Assembly (NCBI GenBank): GCA_947184155.2
Contig: CAMXCT020002669.1
Coordinates: forward strand, 443,501-507,500
Direction of reading: 5' to 3'
Source: Cladocopium goreaui
Taxonomy: Eukaryota > Sar > Dinophyceae > Suessiales > Symbiodiniaceae
Length of the DNA stretch: 64,000 nt
Shown: piece after piece, positions 13,101-25,100 of the stretch
Numbering within the stretch: position 1 is the first letter of the stretch
Layout: each line of letters starts with the position of its first letter
Translations under genes and position numbers: made by a program
The notes under the pieces: model-generated
Told to the model about the DNA's origin: nothing
Database searches by the model: none
Seen by the model: the letters and a program-made list of their open reading frames with translations, nothing else

Positions 13101-16100
13101 TTCTGTCTCAATGTCAAACTCTGCAGACTGCTTGGTAGAGTGACTCGTTCCAGGCTTTGGTTAAAATCGCTGCCAAATGTCAAACTTTGAAGATTGGTTG
13201 GCAGAGTCACTCCTTCCAGGCTTTGGTTGAAATCGCTGTCAAATATCAAACTCTGCAGACTGCTTGGTAGAGGGACTTCTACTCTAGTTAGAACTACCGC
13301 CCAGCCAACCCTAGCCTTAGATGACACGCACAATGACTCGCCCTTCTTTTTTCTAGCGGTGTGGAAATTAATATACCATAAGACATACCATATGTCATAT
13401 AGCCAAGACATGGCCAGAGGCAAAATAGACCATGTAGGACAAAACACATGTCCTACAGATGTGCAAAGCAACCCAGCATGGGCGCTCACCTAACTCCCGC
13501 GCCGTAGGGTGGCAGAGGGCGGGGCGCGAAAAACACAAGGTTGCAGCTAAATAGACGCGGTGCACACTTGCAACCGGTCAACCATGCACATCATGTGCAA
13601 CACCTAGCTGTCACCTGGAGCAATGTAGAACCAATCAACTTAAAACCAGGACAAACAAACAAGAAGAAAAGTTTCAACTATCGTGCCAGTCCCCTTTCGA
13701 TGCATCTTGGTGCACTACACGGGACTTCTACTCTAGTTAGAACTACCGCCCAGCCAACCCTAGCCTTAGATGACACGCACAATGACTCGCCCTTCTTTTT
13801 TCTAGCGGTGTGGGAATTAATATACCATAAGACATACCATATGTCATATAGCCAAGACATGGCCAGAGGCAAAATAGACCATGTAGGACAAAACACATGT
13901 CCTACAGATGTGCAAAGCAACCCAGCATGGGCGCTCACCTAACTCCCAACCGCAGGCGACCCATGCCTCAAATAATATATTATGGTACGGTTGAATCGCT
14001 TGACTCGGCAAGCAGGTTTCTACCTATCAACTCTCAGCCCCAAGGGGCTCTCACACGCAGAGGCTCGCCAGTCTTCACCCGCTTGGTCTGGCTCACCTTG
14101 CGGTCACGTGCTTTCCGCACGTCCTCGTACAATTCCATGCACAAATTCAACATTGCCTGTAAGACTAAACCTTCATACTCCTCCATACGAAATCGCAGCC
14201 TGCGATCCTCACTGAAACCGTGAAAAATCTCATTTGTGAGATTGTCTGCCTCCTGGTTTTGGAGACGAGGAAGCCATTCCAACTGCAGATCATGATTGCC
14301 GTCCATGAGAACTGCCGCCACTTCCATCAAAATAGCGCACAATGGGAATTTGGTGCTCATCAACCGAGCGATGAGATGTGTATTTCCCAAGTTATCAGTT
14401 CCAGCTGAAATTTTCATTGAACCTTTGTAGCACGCAGGCTTGAAGAGGACCAGGCTCACTAAGGTGGCAAACAATTCCAGTGATGCAATGGCTCGGAAAG
14501 ATTCCCCAGCCAAGAAAGCCCAAGGTGCATTTGACCGCGTCAACCTTTCACTGAACCATCTACATGATTTTGTATCCGGACCGTCCTCAATTGCCCAGCC
14601 ACCGATGCAAATCACTTCACCTTCGGCTTTTGCATCTGCCCTGAATAATTCCCTACGAGCTTCTTGCAGAGGTCCCACTGGGCGAGTACGCCATCCATGT
14701 TTCAGCATATGTTCAATGAAACGCAAGATGTAGATAACAGCTTTAGGCAAGCGAGCATGAACCACGTTTTCCAGGGCTGCAGACCATGCGTACAGTGGCC
14801 CCAGAAAAGGCCTGAGGTGCTCAATTGCCGCCATTGCAAAAGAAAGCCGACCTAGCACTGCAGAAAAGTCATGCAATTTCACCACGCCTGCTGCCACAGT
14901 TGTCTCAACCCAGTTGCAAATCCAATCTGCACGTTTTTCACTAATACCAACAGACTTCTGTTCCAGATCCACGTAGTAGCCTACCCATTCGACCTGTGTG
15001 CCCCCCTTGCACTTATGCCAGCTGAGGGGAACGCCCAAGACTACCATAAACAGAAGAGCAACTACAATTGCATCCGTTGCAGCTTTCCCTTGTGTAATGA
15101 ACAGCAAATCATCAACATAGGTGAGGAGAAACAGCTTCAAAGTACCAGTTAAATAGTACACCGCCCGCTGTATTCCACTGAAAAGATGCGACCAATGTAC
15201 TGCAGCTGACGCAACGCCAAAAGTGCCTACAGTATTCAGCCAGACAAATGAAGAAGATTCGTCTGTCCTACATGCTTGCAGCCCCCAGTCTTCTGGCTTG
15301 ATCTTCACAAGCCTGTGCGCGCGCTTGATGTCTGCTGTCAAAACAAAAGTCGGCTTCTCCAGCACCTGTAGCACCTGCCGCAAATCACCTGCACTTGGGC
15401 ATGCAATCTGGTCACGCACCTTGATATTACCATTGACCCCTATGCCGTGTGTTCCATCATGGACTACACAGAAGCTGTCATCAGCTTTCCGGATTGCACC
15501 AAGCGAAGCTACCCTCAAATTTTCACCATAGATCCTTGACGCCTCCTCAACTTCCATCTTCACCATCGCACCTAACTTGGCTTCTTCTACGAATTGTGCT
15601 TCAATCGCCTTTGCATTTTCTGCCGCGCCAGGATAGTTGTTCCGGAAAACATCCGCTGCTGTAGTTTCCCCGTCATAGGCACGCCATTTGCATTTTTTCT
15701 CGAAAACAGCTGGAGTTCGCGGCATCTTCTGATTCACACCTAAGGACACGCCCGCAGCAAATGAATCCTTGCCTGAAAAATACGCTGAAGCATCAGGATC
15801 GTTGCAGAGACGCAGAAACTCTTCAAGCAAAGCAAGATGGAAAGGCTGTCGCTCTGGAATTGCATCTAAATCAAGCTGCGCACCATGTTTTCTCAGAATG
15901 CCTTTGACAGCCTCCCTAGCTTCTTTCACCAGTGCTGCAGGGAAAGGCTGGTCCACATGTTTTTTGCAAGCCAACTCAAAAAGAAGTCTACGCCCGTCCG
16001 TGTGCTTGTCCAACACTGTCTGCAGACCTGCAAAGCATTGCGCACCTATCGGCTTCACATGACGAGCGCATGGGCTCCACCGTCCGGGCGAGCACAAACC

Positions 16101-19100
16101 ACTACCGTCAACAAATGGTTTGCTTTTACCCATCATGTGTGACTTCAAAGGAGGTCCGCAGCCACCGACTGCTTGATGAAACCATGCTGTCTCTTCTTCA
16201 CCATCAAGCAAATCTGTATCAACACTAGAGCTGACGCGCTGTCCCGAACATGAATGCCCCACCGCAGGCGAGGGAAGCGCGGCACTGACTTTTTCGGCTG
16301 ACAAAATTGATTCCTGGCGGGGCCCATCAGCCGGTTGGGCCCCTGCAGCCGTTCAAGCTGGTGACTGCAACATGCTCTTTGGATGACTCGGGCAATCTTT
16401 CTTCCCATGGCCTTCTCCAAGGCAGATTTGGCAAGCATGGTGAAAAGAGCAATGTTTTTCCTTGCATGTGCCATTGTTGAATCTGAAGCAAAGCCTTTTA
16501 CCCTCTTCCGATCTAGATTTGAGGAACTGCTTGGAGACCAAACGCCTGTCTTTGCCCTTGCCTTTACCTTTCCCATGCTTGCCACTACCTTTGCCATGGG
16601 CAGTAAACACCTCACCGTGACTGGCCGTGCTGAAGAAGTCAGCAGATGCAGTCAGAGGAACCAAAAAATGCTTGTTGATCAGCTCAGCAGAATTCCACGC
16701 ATCTTCCAAAGCTTCTTGCAAAGATGAATGCTTGCCATCGCGCAGCTGCTTGTAAGCCCTTTTGCGTACTTCTAGCTCATAAGATAACACCAAATTCCAA
16801 GCTGGGTGCCTTGTCACTCCCTGGGCCATGATCGGAAAACCTGCAATGTGCCTGCCCACAATATGGTCAGAAAAACGGCGAAACGCTTCCAACAAGGCAG
16901 GCGTGATCCAGGATTGGTTCTTGTGCTTGGACCCCACCATCAGCCATGCAATGCCAATGCGGCGATGTCGTAGCCTCAACTCTTCTGGAGTTGATGGCAT
17001 AGCAATGCTCGCCTTCCCCGGCTTGATCTTGAGATTGCCGGTGCCATGCTCAATGATGCCACTAAAGAGATCAACATCTGTGTCTTCCACGCAAAGGACC
17101 TCACGTAAGTCTTCGGCACGTAGGTCGCCAGATTCAATCTGTTCCAACTTGGTGGCAATCAGAGACTTGGCAGGGACCTCATCGTCCTGTAACTTGCCAA
17201 GATCAGCCTCCACCGCTTTGCGCAAAGCTGCCATCTCGGAGCACTGCACAATCCGAGGCGTTTGGCCGAGCTTGCTTTCAGCCTTCATCTTGTCCTCAGC
17301 CACCAGCTGCGCACGAGAAGATTCCCATGCAGATAATAGCCGGGCAACATTTTGGCGGGCATCGGTGCACTCGTCGTGCTTTAAGCCAATTTCAACAGCA
17401 AGAGCATTGCGCACTTCCAAGCGGGATTCATCCAGCCCGGCAAAAAGCTGCAAATCCACAAAGCCTTTGTGGAACAAAGCGGCTTGCACCTCCACAGGGA
17501 CTTTCACCTCAGACAAGTGGTACTTCAAGTCAGGTGATGCAGCCTTCAACGCTGCTGAGCGCTCTTCATCAGATAAAGAAATCAAAGGCATGATGTCAAC
17601 AGTTGACAAGCTCAATTGACGTAATTGAAGAACATACACAATGATCACAAGCTGGCCAAGCAAACATAGCGCATGCAGCATGCCGCGCTAAAGAACGTGC
17701 CCCGGCCGGAACAAACACATGCGATCAAGTGTAGAAATCAAAGTTGGCGGATGAACATATCCCAACTCAACATGAAAGGAATCTCTAGCATGAGATGAAG
17801 CCATAACACAACCACCATTGTGTTAGCAACCAGAATTAGAAAGCAGCTCTGGCCAACTTCAGAGAAATCTCAAGCATGAGATGAAAACCATTGCCAATCT
17901 AGCTCAAAGTCCTAACACAATCCACTTTGCATTAGCTACGAGCAATGGCAAAGGGCCAAACATTGGTCCCCTTTCAGCAAGCACGTGTGTACACCTAGCG
18001 GACTTGGCCACTAAAACACATATTAATCACCAGATGCTAGGCTGCCATCTGTGCTGTCTGACGAAGAGCCTGAGTCATCCTCGTCTGACTCAACACCTGG
18101 CTTCTGTCCACGGGGCCAGCAATGTTTGCAAGCTGCATCATACTGGACGCCGTCAAGACAATCAATACCGTCAACCTGTACTGAACATGACGCTGGCTTG
18201 GTGCCACAGCCATCCCAACGATGAAGCCTACGCAAGCGCCGGTTTTTTGTGATACAAATAAAGTACCGGAAGGTTTCTTGGTTGGGGCCCTCAGCAGCTA
18301 CGACCCCTCGAGGCAAAACTGGTTCGGCGGGGGAAATATCTTCAGTGCTACCTACTGCTACTGCGGATACTTCAGCTACATTGCACGCATTCTCCATAGG
18401 CTTTGGCGAATCGGGCGCAGCATGCGCGGCAATGGGTCGAACAGGGCAACACCAACCCGCTAAGCTCAAGTCGAATGCACAAAGTTGATTGTAAATCAAT
18501 GAATCAGACTCACCTGCCTGTCTCAAATGTATCTCCAAATCTTTAATGCCAATTTCTTGCAGCTGCCATTCCGTGTCATTGAGGACCCCCCCAACTATTG
18601 CACGCTGAACTTGGCTGACCACACGTTGCGCAGTCCGGATGTATTCATCAGAACAGGAGGCTACACGCCAGCGGCCCAGAACTTCACGCCGCTCGCGCCC
18701 TATGTCTAATACAGCAGCCACGCTGGCTAACCAGCAACGCTCGCTATGTTCTGTCCATGCCCGACAAGCAGATGGGGCGATCAAAAGAGGCTCATCTGTC
18801 AAGCTCCACTGCTGCCACTAAAAAACGGGACGGCGCAGTAAGCAATAGAGTTCTTTGGACAAAGCACACATTGCCGTATAGTCAGCCATAAATTGGACAC
18901 AGGATTCGCGATTTTTGGTCGGCAAAGGCACCAAATAGTCTCGTTCGAAGCACATGCCTTCCTCCTGCCAAAGAGCAAAGCCAGTTTCCAACCAAGGAAC
19001 ACCTGCAAAAGAAGCATCGCGATCAACAAAAATCGGAAGCCACTTTACCTTTTTTCCAGGCCCGCTTGTTTTTGTACGCTGTAGTAAGCCACACAACCCC

Positions 19101-22100
19101 CGGCCGCTAAAGTGAAGGCACTGCGGGACCAGACCCAACAAATCGTCGCTGCGAGAAGAAGACCAAAATTTAACAAGCTTTGCCCATGCAAAAGCACGTG
19201 TGTAGCGAGCAGCGCTGATGTTCATAACCCAGAGTTCCAAAGCCAGGATTAGAATCAAAGGTTGTGGTCTGGCCTTCCTAGATGGGGGCGCACCGGTTTC
19301 CAACTGCGCGGACAATTGCTCAACTGTACGCAGGACTGCCGTTTGCTTCCCTAAACGAAATTCCAAGGCGATACCAGCCACTCTTTCCATGAATTGCAGC
19401 GTGGCGCAAAATGCTTCCGGAACAGTTTTGCCACACGGCTGAGCAGCAAGTTCCTCAAGAAAGTCAAGTACCATGTCACAAGTGGTCAGCCACTGCAGCT
19501 GGTAGGCTGCATGCAGCCACTTGCTATATCGGTGCCACATCTGGATATGCTTCTTTAAGGTGCTGCTGCGGGTGTTGCCAGCCAAACGCAAAGCTCGCAG
19601 CTCACCAGTCTGCCCAGTCGCTCCGGATAAAGCAGGCGCGCAAGAATCTATCAAAATAGTAGCCAACTTGCGCTGCCAACGCAGCTGAGAAGACAACTCA
19701 GCATCTGCTCGGCTGTTAGGGCAATTTTTGGGCACACGAATCCGAGCACGCTTGTGAGCACCAGAATGATGACAAAGCCACTCCAAGGAATCTACTGGCG
19801 GCACGACAGTTTCGACCATGCGCGGCTGTTTACAAACAGCAAGCCATTGCAAAGAAGGGTGCGCTGCAGCACGCCGCTTTCGACACAAGCTAGCAGCAGC
19901 AGAAGACTGAACCTGCAAAGTCTTCAAGATTGATGTGAAAAATTCAAGTTCGGCAGCATCCGATGCATAGTGGGACACGAGGGAATGTCGGTCCAAGTCA
20001 TCCAGGCAAACATTGTACAGGAACTCAGGGTCAGGCAGGCAAAATTCGCTACCCAGATCGCGCCGTAAGGCTGATGGCAACTGCATCCACTGCTCTTTGG
20101 CGGTGGTACCAATATGACCACATGATTGCTCAAAGGATGCATCCGTGACAGACATCCTGCCACACAGCAAAAAGAAAATAGAATAGAACGCGCGAAAAAC
20201 ACAAGGTTGCAGCTAAATAGACGCGGTGCACACTTGCAACCGGTCAACCATGCACATCATGTGCAACACCTAGCTGTCACCTGGAGCAATGTAGAACCAA
20301 TCAACTTAAAACCAGGACAAACAAACAAGAAGAAAAGTTTCAACTATCGCGCCAGTCCCCTTTCGATGCATCTTGGTGCACTACACGTGACTCGTTCCAG
20401 GCTTTGGTTAAAATCGCTGCCAAATGTCAAGCTTTAAAGATTGCTTGGCAGAGTCACTCGTTCCAGGCTTTTGTTGCAATTCTGTCTAAATGTCAAACTC
20501 TGCAGACTGCTTGGTAGAGTGACTCGTTCCAGGCTTTGGTAAAAACCGCTGCCAAATGTCAAGCTTTAAAGATTGCTTGGCAGAGTCACTCCTTCCAGGA
20601 TTTGGTTGAAATTGCGGCCAAATGTCAAACCTCGAAGAAGGCTTGGGAGAGTCACTCTTTCCAGGTTTTGGTTGAAATCACGACCACATGTCAAGTTTCG
20701 AAGACTACTTGGTAGGGTCACTGGTTCCAGGCTTTGGTTGAAACATTTGCCAAATGCCAAACTTTGAAGACTGCTTGGCAGAGTCACTGGTTCCAGGCTT
20801 TTGTTGAAAGAGCAGCCAAATGTCAAGGTCCGAAGACTGCTTGACAAGGTTACTTCTGCCAAGCTTGAATTGAATTTGTTTCCAAAGGGCAGGCTTTGAA
20901 GGCTTTGCGGGAGAAGGTGCAAACAATTTGTGTTTTCTTTACCTGCTATCGAAGTGATCCCTTCCAAGCCAAAATTTGCATCTGAAATTCGAAATCCCTC
21001 CTCTTGGATAGAACGCTATGCAGCATACAAATCCATCGGAATGTAAGTGCAAGACAGTGTCACAGCCTTGCCCACAATACCCTGCTGTCGCAACGTTTGA
21101 TTCAATAGCAGTTCCCAATCACCGTGGTGCGTGTGTGAGTTTTCCACCTTTCCTTGGTGGAAGTTCTTTTGACACCATTCGGCACACTTCCCAACCCATA
21201 GAACCACTGACTTTCAATGTGTATCCTTCACCATTTAGGCATAGTGAAGATCAATCACATCGGAGCCACTGGCGACACATCGCCGCAAGCAGGGTTTGTC
21301 ATCGACGGTTTCAGTGACACCGGGCTTTGCCGGCACCTGTCAAGCCCTTCTTGAGCGGCAAAGTTGAGCCAAGTCACACCGTTGTGGCATGGAGGCTCCC
21401 ACCTACCACCTCACTTGAAGACATATTGACAGGGATTTCAGCGGAAACACATCCGAGGTTGTTTTCTTCTGCAAAGCAGCAAGTCAATCGTTTCCCTGCG
21501 CAGGCACATTGAGCCATCACCAAAGGAAACAATTGACTTGCTGCTTGTTGCATTTCACAAATTTGGGTTGTGGCCGTCAAGCACCTTGGTTGTCTTGGTT
21601 CCTGCTACTTTCTGATACTTTCTGGATAGAGGTTGGTTTTCGCTCATCAGGCACGGCAAGCAGGCTGGGGTTTGTTGGAGGCCGGTCACAGGGACAGTCA
21701 CCTTCGAAGCCTGTCGGATTTCCCCAAAATGAGTCAGGCTGGATGGCGAATTACCTGCCAGGTGATGGTCTCTAGATTTTAACAATATTGTCCCGGCCTC
21801 AATCCTACTCACTCACTCGTACTCACTCCTTCTACCCAGCTACTTCTTTGCCAGCTGGTTGCCGAACGCTATCGCGAGCTACGGATGCTGTGGTGGGGCA
21901 TGCCTGGACCTGAACCCTATCGCAAGCGCAGGATGCAGTGGAGCACGCCTGAATGCCAGATAGAATGGCAGAATATATATATATATTATGTATATATATA
22001 TATATATATGCAATGTATACTTCCAGAATCTTCCAGATAGTATGTCAAAAACTATGTCAGAATAGTGTGTCAGGGTGGGGATCACTCGAAGAAAGTAATT

Positions 22101-25100
22101 AATTATATAAGTCTTTTGGAATATACACGGAATGACGTGTGTGCACATCGCCGCAGTTAAGTTGCTTGAGACCAAAAGGCAAAGCAAGAATCTTTTTATC
22201 GACATACTGTCAACCCCGGATTAATAAACTACTACCATTTTAGTATCACTATTTTTGGTGACCCACCCAAATTAATCAACCAGGGTTTATTAATCTGGGG
22301 TTGACATTATTCGTTATTCATCGTCCAGCCTGTACCATTTCATTTCACTTCATTTCACTTCATGGAAGCCAACCAGTCCAACCAGTCCGCAACCCCAGGG
22401 GACCCATCGGTTCATGGCCTTCCGCAGAGGTGCTGCTTGGGAGACGAAGAAGTTGAGGCGCTGTTGCACTTCCACGTTCTCAATGCTACGCCAGAAAGTG
22501 TTCCTTGGAAATTTCTTGGGAACATATAGGAAAGGTAATCTCAAAATGTTTAGAACAAGAAAATGGGATAGAAAATGGAACATAACTAAGATTATGATAT
22601 TTGGGTCAAATATGGGGGATTTCAGCCCCCCTCTTATGGCTATTTAATAGGGAAACTGATGATGTACTATGTATGTATGTATATATAATATAGAATAATA
22701 TAATATAATATAATATAATAAAATAATATTTAATATAATAATATATAATATAATATAATAAAATATAAGAAAAATATAATAAAATATAATAAAATATAAT
22801 ATAATATCACGGGTTCTAAAGTCAGACTACAACCGAGACCCTTCCCGGAGCACCCCACCAAGAGGCTGATGCAGGTGCACCTTTTCACTCCAAGTTGGGC
22901 TCGGTGATCTTGAGCCAGTTGGTTTGATTGGCCCTTGAGCCAATTGAATGGCTTGAGCCTTGTTGAGCCACATTGCAACAGTCGGAGGACGTCTCAACGA
23001 CTGTGAAAAACTTAAAAAGACCTTAGTGGGGGTGCAGTGGTACTCTGTTCAGGTTTCCCAACCGCACTCCCCCTTCCTGCTTGCAGGAATCCAGGTTCCC
23101 CAACACCAAAAGCAACAAGTTCAGGGGTGGCCACGTTTTCACTGGGAACTCGCCCTTCCCCCAGCCAGAAGGGCGAAGACCCTCGTGTGCCATGGTCCCA
23201 GGCTGGTGTTGGTTCCCCCTTCATCCAAGGGTCGCGTGGAGTTCCACTTCGGGTTGACTCCAAAAATTGAAAAACTACAGCCCTAACTTCGTAGGTTTTT
23301 TGAATTCCCTCTCTCACCAGCGCCGCACTCGAAGAGCGCCCAACGGTGTTCTTTGGGTCCAGCAGCTGATGAGCTTTTCCCTGTGTTGATCTTTTCCACC
23401 GGCAGGTAATGATCTTTTCCTTGGGTCTTGATGATCTTTTTCTCCAGCCACCGATGTACTTTTCCCGGCGATCTATCCTTTTTAAATTCTTCTTTTTCTT
23501 TTTCTTTTTCGGTTCCCACTTGCAATAGGATCCGGGCTTCTTTTTCCTTCTGATCGCCTTGAGTTCCCATTGGTTGCGGAGCTATCCCTTTTGATGGTTT
23601 ACCATGAAGTTGTATTTCATCTATCTTAACCACACTCCCCAAAAATTCCATCCCTCGAACTGCTACCTGATCCCTCGTTTCTGTGGGACCCGACCTTGGT
23701 ACATCTTCAACAGCTCGATGTTCTTTTCGATTGGACCTGGCAAGATCCAAGTCCCAATGTTTCTCTTGCCCATCACCCAGGATGGTCTTAGGGATGGGTT
23801 CTTCTTTTCCAGAACTGTGCAATTGGGTAACATGACCGTGGTGATCTTGTACCCGCAAAACTTTCAAAATTGGTGGATTTTCATCCCAAAAATGAACCCT
23901 TTTTGGTTTTGAGTTACCCCTTTTGGATCTATTCCCCCGTTTTAGGCTACCCCTAGGTTCTTCTTCTACAGGGTGTTCAACTTGTCCAGGAATGTTCTTC
24001 TTCTCCAAAAACGGTAAGACCGACTCCAACTGGAACCGATCCTTGACCACGGATTCAGTGACGCGATACGTATCAGCCAGTACTTGCACCAGCCTTCCAA
24101 TGGCAGTGCTCAGGGCTTCATGCCGGAATTCGGCTAGCTCTGGATATTCTTTGGCCAGACCAACCACCTTTTTCACCACTGATACGCACCGACCAGCGAT
24201 GACTCGGTAGTTGTCCCATGAGGAAGTCTCCTGGTCTGGTTCTTCCGGATGGTGTTCTTCTCCCAGAGGTTGTTCTTCGCGGCGGTTGGATCCTATTGTT
24301 GGTTCCTCATTTGGAACCCCGGAACCTTGGCGATTGACAAACCTCCAGAACCTTTCCCAGTTTGGCTTCACAGCGATGATCTTTGACAGCAAATCGGCCA
24401 CAAGTTTTTTCCCCGGAAGGTCTTCATTCCGACCATGTTCACCTTCTTCCGGTTGATGTTCTTCAAGACGTGCAATCCCCTTCGTGGATCTTGCCCTTGA
24501 AGCGTGCATTTGTTGATCTTGTTTCGGATCCACACTTGGAAATTCGGCGTCCCAGTTTTGTTGATGTTCCAGGCTGATTTTTCTGACGATGAATTCCCCC
24601 GAGTTTGGACTTCCATCTTCTTTTGCAGGTGCCTCCCCCGAGCCTTGATCGTCTTGTCCTGAAACTTTTGAAACACAAAAGGTTGAAACTTTTGAACAGA
24701 CACCGGGCTCCCCCCCAGCTGGTTCATCAGCAGGCTCCTTTTTAAATCTGGAGATTTTGGTGGAGACTTTATTCGCTTCTTCCCGCGTGAAACGTCGGTC
24801 GTTCCTCTTTTCCGTGTCCATGCGCTCGATCTCGGTGATAAGAGCCAGGGCGTGATCCCTTCGGACCACTGGACACCCAGACCGCTCCCAGCATTTGATT
24901 TTTCCCAGTCTTGGGTGTTTCACCGCACATCCTGCACGGGACCATGTGATGGTGTATCCCAATTCCGCAAGTCCTCTGAGAGGAACTATAGGTTCCACCG
25001 GACCTTCCGATAGAAGTGTTCCATTCATGGGATTTTGGTAGAGCTGCGCGGCTCCGTGAGCTAACTCCACAGTGACCTGCACTGCATTCTTGATCTCGTC

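Larger units (their letters stand above)
13272..20386 (-). mobile_element. DIRS/PAT-like tyrosine-recombinase retrotransposon with split direct repeats
   Basis: The structure, read on the minus strand, is A1 (20386-20190), internal genes, B1 (13947-13721), A2 (13720-13524), a 25-base spacer, B2 (13498-13272). The A copies differ at one base in 197 and the B copies at one in 227. This A1-...-B1A2B2 arrangement is the split direct repeat of PAT/Ngaro-type YR retrotransposons, which replicate through a circle and integrate by tyrosine recombinase. The flanking FNIP repeat is interrupted without target duplication, as expected. Genes in order: recombinase, Gag-like, RT-RNase H. The recombinase-first order is unusual. 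Confidence 0.88.

Noticed and set aside
16828-17619. 263-codon plus-strand frame
   Set aside because: It is the antisense of the Gag-like gene, Ser/Arg/Ala-rich, with no motif.
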